64,000 nucleotides of DNA from Nocardia arthritidis (GCF_011801145.1 NZ_CP046172.1:6076001-6140000), one strand, 5' to 3'; numbered from the stretch's first letter, positions 1 through 9,001 are shown. Notes: a model not told the origin generated them from the letters alone. Program-made: numbers and translations.

Positions 1-717
1 TTCGTGTTCATCTCCAGCCCGAGCGCGCTCATGGACTACCACGGTGGGGATCTGCTCGATGTCGACGAGTCGCTTCCCTATCCGCATCGCTATCTGAACC
101 TCTACTCGGAGACCAAGGCGGCTGCCGAGCGCGCCGTATTGTCCGGGAACACCGCGGGATTCAGCACCTGCGCGCTGCGGCCGCGCGCCATCTGGGGTGC
201 GGGTGACCGGTCCGGGCCGATCGTGCGGCTGCTGAGCCGCGCCGCAGCGGGACGGCTGCCCGATTTGTCGTTCGGCCGACAGGTGTACGCCTCGCTGTGC
301 CACGTGGACAATATCGTCGACGCCTGTGTCAAGGCGGCGGCCTCGGATGCGGTGGGCGGCAAGGCATATTTCGTCGCCGATGCCGAAAAGACCGATGTCT
401 GGGAGTTTCTCGGACAGGTCGGCGCCGACCTCGGCTATCCGCCGCTCCGCCGCGAACCGAACCCGCGGGTGATCGCCGCCGTGGTGAACGTCATCGAGAC
501 GATCTGGCGGGTGCCCGCCGTCGCCACCCGCTGGTCGCCGCCGCTGTCGCGCTACGCGTTCGCGCTGCTCACCCGCAGCGCCACCTACGACACCTCTGCT
601 GCCACAAGGGATTTCGGCTATCAGCCGATTGTCGACCGGGAGACCGGGCTCAAAAGCTTTTTGGACTGGCTGCAAACGCAGGGCGGCATCGCCGCACTCA
701 CCCGCGACCTGCGCTGA
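1..717 (+). CDS. NAD-dependent epimerase/dehydratase, 3-beta-HSD-like (5' truncated by window edge)
   Basis: The reading frame is open from base 1, so the N-terminal Rossmann glycine motif lies outside the window. The visible part has the catalytic Tyr-x-x-x-Lys of extended short-chain dehydrogenases (YSETK, about 34-38 residues in), followed by an RPRAIWG stretch and a substrate-binding C-terminal half typical of sterol dehydrogenase/epimerase proteins. It probably oxidises, reduces or epimerises a sugar or sterol-like substrate with NAD(P). It is followed after 27 bp by an acyltransferase gene and an MMPL transporter gene on the same strand, so a role in making an exported lipid or glycolipid is inferred. 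The substrate cannot be named. Confidence 0.8.
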   Translation, partial: FVFISSPSALMDYHGGDLLDVDESLPYPHRYLNLYSETKAAAERAVLSGNTAGFSTCALRPRAIWGAGDRSGPIVRLLSRAAAGRLPDLSFGRQVYASLCHVDNIVDACVKAAASDAVGGKAYFVADAEKTDVWEFLGQVGADLGYPPLRREPNPRVIAAVVNVIETIWRVPAVATRWSPPLSRYAFALLTRSATYDTSAATRDFGYQPIVDRETGLKSFLDWLQTQGGIAALTRDLR

Positions 718-744
718 ACCGCACACTCGCCGATCGGAGCACCG

Positions 745-1938
745 ATGAGCACTGACACCGTTTTCCGCAGGCGGATCTCGCCGACCGAACGCATGTATCT
801 GTGGGCGCGCGAACTCGCGCCGCCGTTCCTGATGCAGATAGTCATTCACGGCTCGGGTGACCTCGACCCGGGTGCGGTGCAGCGGGCCGTCGATATCGCC
901 TCGGCGGCGAATCCCGGCTCCCGGCTGATCCGCGACGGCCGGTATTGGGTGGACAGCGGCCAGGCCGCCGCGGTTCGCGTCGTGCCGGGCGCGACGGTGA
1001 AATACCCGCTGCTGGAGGAGGATCCGGTGCTGACCAGCCCGATCGGACCGACCTCCGATCGCACCTGCGAGGTGCTGCTGCTCACCGGCGCGCCGGTCAC
1101 CCTGGTGGTGCGCACCTTTCACGGCGTCATGGACGGTATGGGCACGGTGATGTGGGTGCTGGATATCTTCCGTGCGCTGCGCGGCGAGGAGCCGATCGGC
1201 GCGGCCGATCCGATCGCGGACGCGGAACTCGTCTCCCGGATCGGCGCGCCAGGCAAGCCGACGCCGATACTGCCGATCTATCCGGCCGCGACCGGTCACG
1301 GCAGGCAGCTGCCCGGTATGAAGCGACATCTGTTGCGGCAGCGGACCATCGATATCGCCGGGAAGAGCCCGCTCGCCCGGGTGGCCGCGATCCTCGCCGA
1401 AACCGCGGGCGCCACTTCACGTTTCATGATTCCGGTCGATCTGCGCAGGCACGCTCCGGAGCTGCGCTCCACCGCGAATCTGGCACTGCCGCTGTTCGTC
1501 GACGTCGCACCCGGCGAGGATTGGCGCGCGATCAACGCGCGGATCCGCACCGGGCTCGCGGAGAAGCGCGAGCTGAACCAGATGAACAACGGCGGCCTGC
1601 TGGCGTTCCCCGACGGCGTTGCGCACGCGATCATGCACGCGGGCAACTGGATCGGCGCACGGCTCGGCCGGAATATGGTCTCGGCCACCGTCAGCAATAT
1701 GGGCCGCTTCCGCCTCGACGACCTGTCCGTGCCCGGCTGGCGGGCCACCGATATCCGGATGCTGCCGCAACACAGCGGGATGATGCCGCTGCTGTTCGGG
1801 GTCGCGGAATACGATGGCCGAACCCATATCACCGTATCCGCCCGCAACGGCGTCGGCGTCGAGGAGCGGCTGGAGGCGCTGCTGGACCGGATCGCCGCGA
1901 CGCTGGAACGCGAATTCGCACCCGCCGCGGCGGACTGA
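745..1938 (+). CDS. Condensation-domain-like acyltransferase (PapA/WS-DGAT superfamily)
   Basis: A 397-residue protein. The sequence FHGVMDG at about residues 125-131 corresponds to the HHxxxDG active site of condensation domains and polyketide-associated acyltransferases; the first histidine is Phe here, while the second His (about 126), Asp and Gly remain. Such enzymes esterify or amidate acyl groups onto hydroxyl or amino acceptors, as PapA proteins do in mycobacterial envelope lipids. The start at 745 is supported by GGAG a few bases upstream. The stop is only 2 bp before the MMPL gene, indicating one operon. The acceptor and acyl donor are unknown; NRPS-free condensation-fold proteins of other function remain possible. 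Confidence 0.7.
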   Translation: MSTDTVFRRRISPTERMYLWARELAPPFLMQIVIHGSGDLDPGAVQRAVDIASAANPGSRLIRDGRYWVDSGQAAAVRVVPGATVKYPLLEEDPVLTSPIGPTSDRTCEVLLLTGAPVTLVVRTFHGVMDGMGTVMWVLDIFRALRGEEPIGAADPIADAELVSRIGAPGKPTPILPIYPAATGHGRQLPGMKRHLLRQRTIDIAGKSPLARVAAILAETAGATSRFMIPVDLRRHAPELRSTANLALPLFVDVAPGEDWRAINARIRTGLAEKRELNQMNNGGLLAFPDGVAHAIMHAGNWIGARLGRNMVSATVSNMGRFRLDDLSVPGWRATDIRMLPQHSGMMPLLFGVAEYDGRTHITVSARNGVGVEERLEALLDRIAATLEREFAPAAAD

Positions 1939-1940
1939 CC

Positions 1941-4067
1941 ATGGTCACCTGGGCTCGTCTCGTCATCTCCAGGCCGCGCACGGTGCTGTGCATCGTCGCC
2001 GGCGTAATCACACTGCTCGGCCTGTTCGGCGCGGATACCGCGAAGCGGGTGAGCGCGGGCGGATTCATCGCTCCCACAAGCGAATCCGCGCAGGTGGATC
2101 GCCTGGTCAAGGAACACCTCGGACCACAGAATCCGGATGTGATCGCCATATACACCGCGCCGGACGGCAAATCGCTCGACGATATCGGGCCGGATATCGG
2201 CCGTGCGGTGGGCCGGATCGCTCCCGGGCTGCTGGCGCGGCCGGTCCAAACCTATTGGAACAGTGTGCCGCCGCTGCGGCAGTACCTGCGTTCGGCAGAC
2301 AACCGGCAGGCGGCGGCGGTGGTCTTCCTGGCCGGTGACGACAGCCGCCGGGTCACCGCCTATCCGGATATCCGTGCGGCGCTGGATATTCCGGGCGTCA
2401 CGGTGCGATTCTCCGGATACAGCGCGCTTTCCACCGAGATCACCGCGCAGTCGGAACACGATCTCGTTGTGGCGGAATCGATTTCGCTTCCGGTAACGCT
2501 GCTCGTGCTGGTGCTCGTCTTCGGCGGCGCGGTGGCCGCGGCGCTGCCGGTGGCGGTGGGTCTGCTCGCCGTATTCGGTGCGCTCGGGGCGCTGCGCGCG
2601 ATCACCGAATTCACCGAGGTGAGCACGTTCGCGGTGAATATCGCCTCGCTGCTCGGGCTCGGCATGGCGATCGACTACGGGCTGTTCCTGGTCACCCGGT
2701 TCCGGGAGGAGATCGCCGACGGATATCCGGTGCCGGTGGCCATCGAGCGCACCTGCGCCACCGCCGGGCGCACGATCGCCTTTTCGGCGCTGCTGCTGAT
2801 CTGCGCATTCGCCGGAACCTTCGCCTACCCGCAGGCGGTGCTGCGTTCACTCGGTTTCGGCGCCATCGCGGCGGTGGCGCTGGCCGCGGCGCTCTCGCTC
2901 ACGGCGCTGCCCGCGCTGCTGGCGCTGTTCGGGGCGCGGGTCGGCCGCTCGCGGGTGTCGGCGCGGACCGAAAACCTCTGGGGCCGAGTGGTCGACGGGG
3001 TGCTGCGGCGGCCGGGGCTGGTCGCGATCGCGGTCGGTGCTGCGCTGTTGGCGCTCGCCACACCGCTTTCCGGCCTGCGGCTGGGCGATATCGATCAGCG
3101 CGCGCTGCCGCCCGGCAATGAAATGCGCACGACCGTCGAAGAACTCACCGCGAAGTTCCCGGCGGCGAGCAGCGGCGTCACCGCGGTGCTGCGCGGAACC
3201 GACGGCGCCGCACCGCAATCCGCCGCCGTGGACGCGGCTGTGCGCGAACTCGGCGCGGTTCCTGGCGTGCGTCAGGTGGCACAGGTGGGCCGGGCCGGCG
3301 ATTTCGTTGTGCTGCACGGCTTCCTGGACGCCGCAGACCGCAGTGAACGGGCCACCGCGGCGGTCCATTCGATGCGCGCGCTACGTCCGCCCGCCGGAAC
3401 CGAACTCCGGTTCGGCGGCGATACCGCCGCGACGGTGGACAGCGTCGATTCGATCGTCGCGCGGATGCCGCTGATGGTGCTGGCCATGGTCGCGGCGACC
3501 GTCGTCCTGCTCACCGCGGCCTTCCGCTCGATCGTGCTGCCGATCAAGGCCGTCGCCATGGCATTCCTCAGTCTCGCGGCCACTTTCGGCGTGCTGACCT
3601 GGATCTTCCGCGACGGTCACCTGGCCGGGCCGCTCGGCATCAGCCCTGGGCCGATCGCCGCCGGAATGATGGTGCTGATCATCGCGGTGGTGTTCGGATT
3701 GTCCACGGATTACGAGGTTTTCCTGCTGTCGCGCATGGTGGAGGCGCGCGCCGCCGGCGCGGATACCTCGGCGGCGGTGCGGATCGGCACGGTCAGGACG
3801 GCCAGGGTGATCACCGCGGCCGCGACACTGCTCGTCCTGGTGACGGGCGCGTTCACCCTCTCGCCGTTGACGCCGATGCGGTTCATCGGGATCGGCATGA
3901 TCATCGCGCTGGTGGTGGACGCCACACTGGTGCGAATGTTGTTGGTACCGGCCCTGGTTCAGCTGATGGGCGCGGCCAACTGGTGGCTGCCGTGGTCTTC
4001 GCGCCCGCGCCGGTCGGCGGAACTCGCCGATGTCGCGCCGCACACCGAATCGGCCGCCACGATGTAG
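1941..4067 (+). CDS. MMPL/RND family lipid transporter
   Basis: About 708 residues, the usual size for a compact actinobacterial MMPL protein. There is an N-terminal membrane helix, an extracellular porter-like domain, then a bundle of helices, and the whole pattern repeats. Each half has the family's Asp-Tyr pair in its proton-relay helix (GMAIDYGLFLVTRF in the first half, GLSTDYEVFLLSRM in the second). These proton-driven inner-membrane exporters move lipids or siderophores to the envelope. ATG at 1941 lies 2 bp after the upstream stop; a longer open frame reaching back to 945 is an out-of-frame shadow of the acyltransferase. Export of the product of the two preceding genes is inferred. Confidence 0.88.
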   Translation: MVTWARLVISRPRTVLCIVAGVITLLGLFGADTAKRVSAGGFIAPTSESAQVDRLVKEHLGPQNPDVIAIYTAPDGKSLDDIGPDIGRAVGRIAPGLLARPVQTYWNSVPPLRQYLRSADNRQAAAVVFLAGDDSRRVTAYPDIRAALDIPGVTVRFSGYSALSTEITAQSEHDLVVAESISLPVTLLVLVLVFGGAVAAALPVAVGLLAVFGALGALRAITEFTEVSTFAVNIASLLGLGMAIDYGLFLVTRFREEIADGYPVPVAIERTCATAGRTIAFSALLLICAFAGTFAYPQAVLRSLGFGAIAAVALAAALSLTALPALLALFGARVGRSRVSARTENLWGRVVDGVLRRPGLVAIAVGAALLALATPLSGLRLGDIDQRALPPGNEMRTTVEELTAKFPAASSGVTAVLRGTDGAAPQSAAVDAAVRELGAVPGVRQVAQVGRAGDFVVLHGFLDAADRSERATAAVHSMRALRPPAGTELRFGGDTAATVDSVDSIVARMPLMVLAMVAATVVLLTAAFRSIVLPIKAVAMAFLSLAATFGVLTWIFRDGHLAGPLGISPGPIAAGMMVLIIAVVFGLSTDYEVFLLSRMVEARAAGADTSAAVRIGTVRTARVITAAATLLVLVTGAFTLSPLTPMRFIGIGMIIALVVDATLVRMLLVPALVQLMGAANWWLPWSSRPRRSAELADVAPHTESAATM

Positions 4068-4104
4068 GTTGCGCATTCCGGACCGACCGGTAGGCTGGCT
4101 GCCG

Positions 4105-4131
4105 TGCGGCCCCAAGCGAATTGGGGCCGCA
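4105..4131. terminator. Hairpin between MMPL gene and convergent SDR gene
   Basis: An 11-bp perfect stem (TGCGGCCCCAA pairing with TTGGGGCCGCA) closes a 5-nt GCGAA loop, 38 bases after the MMPL stop. It has no U-tract, as is common for actinobacterial terminators. Being symmetric, it could end transcripts from either side of this convergent junction. Confidence 0.65.
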
Positions 4132-4368
4132 GCAGCCGATCCGACCGTTGTCCGAACCTTTCTCAGGACCCCGGCCTCGACAAGGATGCTGCCACATCCG
4201 CGCGGATAAGTCGCATCGGAACGGCGATTACCGCACGCGCAACGGATCGTGCCGGTGTTCGCTCGCCATGAGCGACAGCGACCTGGGCAAACGCGCCCCC
4301 AAAACCGTTGGAAGATAACGAAATCGCAACATACCGGAGCTCATGTTCCCGAATTGTTGTCTACCTGC
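4132..4368. other. Convergent intergenic region without a supported gene
   Basis: Between the hairpin and the SDR stop I see only short open frames without ribosome binding sites or protein-like composition. One example is a 16-codon frame starting at 4268. No promoter, RNA gene or repeat was recognised. Confidence 0.5.
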
Positions 4369-5133
4369 CTAGATGAGCTCGCCCGCGATGGCGGCGACCA
4401 GACCGCCGTCGACGATCAGATCCTGGCCGTTGACATAGGCCGCTTCGTCCGAGGCCAGGAAGGTGATCACATTCGCCACCTCCTCGGCGGTGCCGACCCG
4501 GCCCGCGACGATCTCCCCGGCCACCGCGGACTTCGCGTCGGCGGATACCGCGGCATGGAACATCGGGGTCTCGATATAGCCGGGGCTCACCGAGTTGACC
4601 CGAATACCCTTGGGCCCCAATTCCGCCGCCAAAGTGTGCGCCAGATTGTGTACGGCCGCCTTGGTCGCCGAGTACAGTGAGCCGCCCGGCAGCCCGCGAT
4701 GCAGCGTCCACGACGCGTTGATGACTATCGCGCCGCCCCGGGACAGCAGCGGGATCGCCTGCTGGATGGTGAAATACACGCCCTTGAAATTGATCCCGAC
4801 CACCCGGTCGAATTCGGCCTCGGTGACCGCGTGGTTCGGCCCGAACGAGGCGACGCCCGCATTCGCGAAGAGGATGTCGAGTCGGCCATGACGCTGCCGG
4901 ATCGCCTCGGTCAGCGCGCTCAGGTCGGCGAGATCCGCTGCGTCACCGGCGATTCCGAGCGCCCGCTCGCCCAGTTCCGCGACGGCGGCGTCGAGTTTGG
5001 CCTTGTCACGTCCGGTGACGATCACCCGCGCACCCTCATCGATCAGTCGACGAGCCGTGGCGAACCCCATGCCGCTGGAGCCGCCGGTAATGAGGGCGAC
5101 CTTGTCCTGGAATCGAAAACTGCTGTGTGCCAT
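4369..5133 (-). CDS. SDR family oxidoreductase
   Basis: A 254-residue classical short-chain dehydrogenase of standard length. It has the cofactor motif TGGSSGMG (residues 16-23), the NAG motif near residue 100, and an active site with Ser about 151, Tyr154 and Lys158 (YSATK), then the PG turn of the family. A TGR after the second beta strand suggests NADP(H), though this is not decisive. It is read in the same direction as the disrupted HTH regulator 69 bp upstream, a pairing often seen where a MmyB-like regulator controls a neighbouring SDR. The substrate is unknown. Confidence 0.88.
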   Translation of the reverse strand: MAHSSFRFQDKVALITGGSSGMGFATARRLIDEGARVIVTGRDKAKLDAAVAELGERALGIAGDAADLADLSALTEAIRQRHGRLDILFANAGVASFGPNHAVTEAEFDRVVGINFKGVYFTIQQAIPLLSRGGAIVINASWTLHRGLPGGSLYSATKAAVHNLAHTLAAELGPKGIRVNSVSPGYIETPMFHAAVSADAKSAVAGEIVAGRVGTAEEVANVITFLASDEAAYVNGQDLIVDGGLVAAIAGELI

Positions 5134-5202
5134 GGGTTCAGCGTGCCGCGCTGACCGAAGGGCAACCAGTGCGCAATCAACATGGGTGTGGCACCACCAC
5201 CT

Positions 5203-6055
5203 TCACGCCGGTGCCGCGACCCGAACCCGCAGCAGCCGTTCGACCCTGGCCGCGGTTTCGGTATCCGGGCGCGGGTTGTACAGCTCGAGATACCAGTCCG
5301 GATGGTCGACGACGGCCAACGTCGTGGTATCGAAGAACAGGTCACCCACCTCCGGGTGATGCACCGCCTTCACCGCCTGAGCCGGAATCCCGACGTCGTG
5401 CCGGGCCCACAGCTCGGCGAATTCCGGGCTCAGCGAACGCAGTTCGGCGACCACCCGGCCGAAGCCCGGATCGTCCGGCGCATGCGCCGCCGCGGCGCGA
5501 AAGGCGGCGACCACGGCGGGCGCGTTCACGGCCCACTGCCGGTGCGCGCCCCGATACCTGGCATTGGTGAAGAACGAGATCACGCAGTTGTGATCGCCGT
5601 CGCCGTAACCGAACACCGTGCGCGTTCCGTCATTGATAGCCAACAGATTCCAATACCGATCGCGCAGAATCGCGGGCCGCGGCGACCACGCATCCACCAA
5701 CTGCCGCAACTCCGGCCCCACCTCACCCCCGCACCCCCGCCGACCCGCGGCGGATTCAGCCCGGCCAGCACATAAAGGTGCTCCCGCTCCGCCCCACTCA
5801 ACCGCAGCGCCCGCCCCACCGCATCCAACACCTCCCCGAAACCTTGATATCCCGCCCCTGCTCGAGCCACGTATACCAAGAAACCCCAACCCCAGCGAGC
5901 ATCGCGACCTCCTCCCGCCGCAACCCCGGCGTCCGCCGAATACCGGCAACAGGTATCCCGACCTCCCCTGGCGAGACCCGAGCCCGCCGAGTCCGCAGAA
6001 AATCACGCAACTGCTCACGCCGCCGCCCACGCACCGCAACGGAATCATTGGTCAT
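5203..6055 (-). pseudogene. MmyB-like helix-turn-helix regulator, disrupted by two frameshifts
   Basis: Three reading frames together encode one MmyB-like regulator. The N-terminal HTH_31 domain (LRDFLRTRRARVSP, then TPGLRREEVAMLAGV and SWYTWLEQG) reads from ATG at 6055. The linker helix (ALRLSGAEREHLYVLAG) is in a second frame. The ligand-binding C-terminal domain (RYWNLLAIND to the HPEVGDLFFDTTTLAVVDHPD region) is in a third. The frame breaks map near 5833-5838 and 5720-5735, both in C/G homopolymers, and adding one base at each restores a continuous protein. This is either a decaying gene or two sequencing indels. The intact protein would be a DNA-binding regulator, probably of the SDR gene downstream. 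Confidence 0.75.
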
Positions 6056-6133
6056 GACGTGGTCAACAATCGCGCGCCGCCCGGCCCTTCCCGATAGGCC
6101 GCGATCTGCTCCGCGCCAGCCTTCGGAATCGGT

Positions 6134-6388
6134 TCAGTAGTGGTAGCGAGCCTGCACAACGGTGATGTTCTCGCCCGCGACCGAGTAGACCAAGCGATGC
6201 TCGTCGTCTATACGACGCGACCAGTAGCCGGATTTGTCACCCTTCAAGGGTTCGGGCTTGCCCAGCCCTTCGAAAGGGTTGCGTTCGATATCGCCGATCA
6301 GGCGCATGATCCGTAAGGCTATCTTGCGGTCGGTCTTCACCCAGTGTTCGAAGTCTTCCCATGCAACTTTCGCGAAAGTTATCTTCAT
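6134..6388 (-). CDS. yoeB: YoeB/Txe family toxin, mRNA interferase
   Basis: An 84-residue protein, the same length as Escherichia coli YoeB and collinear with it from recall. Catalytic positions are kept: Glu46 (KPEPLK), Arg65 (EEHRLVY-type segment, here DEHRLVY) and the C-terminal His83-Tyr84 (RYHY). YoeB binds the ribosome A site and cleaves mRNA when it is not neutralised by YefM. Its ATG overlaps the end of the upstream antitoxin gene by 4 bp (ATGA), the usual translational coupling of this toxin-antitoxin family. No residue expected for activity is missing, so it is probably functional. Confidence 0.95.
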   Translation of the reverse strand: MKITFAKVAWEDFEHWVKTDRKIALRIMRLIGDIERNPFEGLGKPEPLKGDKSGYWSRRIDDEHRLVYSVAGENITVVQARYHY

Positions 6389-6651
6389 TCAAGCCCTTTC
6401 GCGAGCGTGTCCATATCCACCTCAACCGTGTCCCCGGCTTCGGCCTGGGCGATGCCCTGGGCGAGACGGGTAGCGTTGGCAGGGGAACGCAGCAGGTAGA
6501 GCGTCTCGCGCAAGGAGTTGTACTCGTCCTCGGAGATCAGGACGGCGTTACCTTTGCGGCTGGTGATGTGGATGGCCACGGCGTCGTCGTTGACCTGCTC
6601 GATGAGCGGGTACAGGTTGGCCCGGGCCTCACTGGCGGACATGGTGGTCAT
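6385..6651 (-). CDS. yefM: YefM/Phd family antitoxin
   Basis: An 88-residue Phd/YefM antitoxin. The N-terminal dimerisation and DNA-binding fold is clear ([16 protein letters not shown], then [19 protein letters not shown]). An acidic, probably flexible C-terminal tail ([11 protein letters not shown]) would wrap the toxin. It neutralises YoeB and, as in the characterised E. coli pair, should repress its own promoter together with the toxin. A perfect palindrome at 6684-6700, about 33 bp upstream of the start, is the obvious operator candidate. It is transcribed divergently from an XRE-family gene beginning at 6737. Confidence 0.94.
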   Translation of the reverse strand: MTTMSASEARANLYPLIEQVNDDAVAIHITSRKGNAVLISEDEYNSLRETLYLLRSPANATRLAQGIAQAEAGDTVEVDMDTLAKGLE

Positions 6652-6683
6652 GGGTGCATTCCTCTCGCAGCGTCACCACAATG

Positions 6684-6700
6684 GTACCGGATTCCGGTAC
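6684..6700. promoter_or_regulatory. Palindromic operator candidate between yefM and XRE gene
   Basis: GTACCGG-ATT-CCGGTAC: perfect 7-bp arms around a 3-bp centre, lying almost midway between the divergent starts at 6651 and 6737. The position suits repression of both promoters by YefM/YoeB or by the XRE protein. The protein that binds is inferred, not shown. Confidence 0.55.
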
Positions 6701-6736
6701 GAGTCGACTGAAGGAACGAGCAGAGGAAGAGTTGCC

Positions 6737-7057
6737 ATGAGCAGCTTCACCAAATGGGATCGCGACGCCTACCACAAGCGGGTCGGAGCAGAAGAAGCCG
6801 CGCGCAGGCGGGCGGAGATCATGGCCGAACAATGGGGACATCAGCTTGCTGAGGAACGTCGGCGGCTTGGCTATACACAAGCGGGGTTAGCTGAGCTGAT
6901 GGGTGTCACGCCGGGCCGGGTGTCGCAAATCGAGCGCGGAAAAGTTGCAACCGTCGGGGCGATCTCCGCCTATGTCGCAGCTCTCGGAGGAAAACTTGAA
7001 CTCCTGGCCGATATTGGAGGCCATCTGCTTCGTCTTCCCACACATCCCGCCGCGTGA
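6737..7057 (+). CDS. XRE-family HTH protein, HigA-like antitoxin (solitary)
   Basis: 106 residues with an amphipathic N-terminal helix and a helix-turn-helix at about 46-68 (YTQAGLAELMGVTPGRVSQIE). The ending ISAYVAALGGKLELLADIG resembles HigA-like antitoxins that close with a short beta strand. ATG at 6737 follows a GAGGAAGAG ribosome binding site; the longer open frame from 6518 overlaps the operator and has no better start. No HigB-type toxin lies beside it, so it is either an orphan antitoxin-type regulator or a third member of the yefM-yoeB locus opposite it. Its role is inferred from fold and position only. Confidence 0.8.
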   Translation: MSSFTKWDRDAYHKRVGAEEAARRRAEIMAEQWGHQLAEERRRLGYTQAGLAELMGVTPGRVSQIERGKVATVGAISAYVAALGGKLELLADIGGHLLRLPTHPAA

Positions 7058-7183
7058 CCATCCCAGCCTCTCGCAGCACATTCGTAGCAGGTCGGTCCGG
7101 TTCGAGTAAGTTCCCGCGAGCCCCGCGGAGACATCGGACATGTGGATACCGCGGCCGACCCGACCACTAGTCTCCCCCGTCAA

Positions 7184-9001
7184 TCAGCTTGTGGCTGCGG
7201 CGAGTTCGAGGACGCGGTTGTTGGCGGGGTCGACTACCGCGACCGTGCCGGTGCTGTCTATATCGAGACCGGCGAGTTGACCGCCGTGGTCGGTGAACGG
7301 GAGTTGGGTCAGCGAGGTCGATCCCGGTCGTTGCAGGTAGACCTGATCGGTGACGATGCAGATACCGGTGCATGCCGGGAATCCGTCGACGATGACATTG
7401 CCGCTGTTGTCGGCCGCGATATCTCGGATCAGACCGAAATTGATCTGTAGGTCGACGGCTGTCGCGGATCCCGCGGGGAGTTTCCAGGCATGCGAGCCGA
7501 CGTTGGCGAGCCCGGCGCCATAGATGTCCCCACTACCGGTGATGGCGAGGCCGTTGTATCCCTGCACGGGCAGCGGGACCGTGCTGGGGCTGGTGGAGCC
7601 GGGAGCGAATTTCCAGACGTCCATCGGCGCGGTGTTATTTATATTCGGGCTGCCGGGCTGTTCGGCGGCGACGACGAGGGTGCCGTCGGTGGCGGCGGCG
7701 ATGCCCCAGGGCGCCTGATTTTGGCCGGTGAAGGTGTAGAAGGTCTGCGGGGTGGCGCTTCCGGCGGGCAGCTTCCAAATGATCTGGTGTTGCGGGTCGG
7801 TCCAGTAGATGTTGCCCGCACCGTCGGCGGTGATGCCCCAAATCGCGTTGGCGTCGGCCACCAGCGTCGTTTGGACATTATGCGAATCGAGCTTCAGGAT
7901 CGCGGCGGGTGGCGCCTTCAATTCACCGACGACGACGGTTCCGGCGCCGTTGAACGTGAGTGCTTGGGGATGGTCGAGATTGGTGAACGGCAGGACGACC
8001 GGCGTTCCCTGCGGAGGTGGCGGCGTGGTGGTGGTTGTTGTCGATGTCGGCGGGGATGTGGTCGGCACCGTGGACGTCGAGAAGGCGGCCAGCGAGCGGG
8101 TGGCCTTTTCGAGGTACGTTATCCCGTCGACGTCTTTTGTCACCGGGTAGCTGGCGTGGATGCCCGCTTCCGGGCATTTTTTGCCGCACCGTGCGACCAC
8201 GCCCGGGTCTTTCGGCGCGCAGACGACATCATTCAGGAGGCAGATCTGCGAAATGTGCGTACCGGGCGGTGCGCTGCCGGGCGGGCTACCCGCAAAGGGC
8301 ATATACGGCTCCATCTGCCCGACGCCCACCCGGCCCGCGCCGGTAGAACCGAAGTTCGCGGTGCCGAAATGCGTAATGGTGTCGCCGGCCCAGCGGTCAC
8401 CGTCGGCGACGAACAGGGCCGAGTCCACGAAATGGTCGATGAGGTAGCCGGGGCCGAGTTTGTAGATGATGCGGTGCATTACCATCGCACCTTGCGAATA
8501 TCCGCCCAGCACAACGCGTTTGCCGCTGCATGCCGGGCTGGTTCGAAACTGTTCCAACATCTGCTTCGTGAGCGTGATGCCTTCGTCGATGCTGGCGAAG
8601 AAGTTGTTCGGCGCGCCGATGAGCGCGAGTTTTATGGTGTCGACGTCCTGCGCGGGATAGTCGACGGTGACAATCCGCAAATTGCGCCCGGATTTGGCGA
8701 ATTCGTCGCGCATCGACAGATAGGCGGACGCCATCGGCCCGCCCGCGCCGCTATTGTCTGTGGCTTCTTCGCCCGAGCCGCGTGCGGCGATCAGTACATC
8801 GGTCCCGCGGTCGCAGGCGATACCGATGGCCGGATCGACGCATCCGGTGTCGGACGATTGGCGACAGAGCGACAGTCCACTATCGGCCCGCGCGTGCACC
8901 GGCGCAACTACGAGAACCACAACGCTGACCGCAATTGCGACCAGCGCGACCGCAGGACCGAACAGTACGTTAGACGGCAGCCGCCTACCCGACGACGACA
9001 A
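7184..9001 (-). CDS. Secreted cutinase-family hydrolase fused to a beta-propeller domain
   Basis: 605 residues: an N-terminal signal/anchor segment (about 12-38, ending PVHARAD), a cutinase alpha/beta-hydrolase domain (about 40-300), a Thr/Pro-rich linker (about 308-333), and NHL/Vgb-like propeller repeats to the C terminus (LPFTNLDHPQALTFNGAG and later DGAGNIYWTD, NSGNVIVDG). The nucleophile elbow is GYSQG (Ser169) and a catalytic His is likely near 282. The first domain should hydrolyse ester bonds of lipids or cutin-like polymers outside the cell. The propeller resembles the sensor of mycobacterial PknD and may bind a wall component. Translation probably starts at TTG 9001, preceded by AAGGGGA; no ATG fits the signal peptide. 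Confidence 0.85.
   Translation of the reverse strand: MSSSGRRLPSNVLFGPAVALVAIAVSVVVLVVAPVHARADSGLSLCRQSSDTGCVDPAIGIACDRGTDVLIAARGSGEEATDNSGAGGPMASAYLSMRDEFAKSGRNLRIVTVDYPAQDVDTIKLALIGAPNNFFASIDEGITLTKQMLEQFRTSPACSGKRVVLGGYSQGAMVMHRIIYKLGPGYLIDHFVDSALFVADGDRWAGDTITHFGTANFGSTGAGRVGVGQMEPYMPFAGSPPGSAPPGTHISQICLLNDVVCAPKDPGVVARCGKKCPEAGIHASYPVTKDVDGITYLEKATRSLAAFSTSTVPTTSPPTSTTTTTTPPPPQGTPVVLPFTNLDHPQALTFNGAGTVVVGELKAPPAAILKLDSHNVQTTLVADANAIWGITADGAGNIYWTDPQHQIIWKLPAGSATPQTFYTFTGQNQAPWGIAAATDGTLVVAAEQPGSPNINNTAPMDVWKFAPGSTSPSTVPLPVQGYNGLAITGSGDIYGAGLANVGSHAWKLPAGSATAVDLQINFGLIRDIAADNSGNVIVDGFPACTGICIVTDQVYLQRPGSTSLTQLPFTDHGGQLAGLDIDSTGTVAVVDPANNRVLELAAATS

Noticed and set aside
945..1940. N-terminal extension of the MMPL frame
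   Set aside because: Overlaps the acyltransferase gene out of frame and is Arg-rich; the family starts with a membrane helix right after 1941.
4268..4318. 16-codon peptide in the gap after the MMPL gene
   Set aside because: No ribosome binding site and no recognisable similarity; too short to support.
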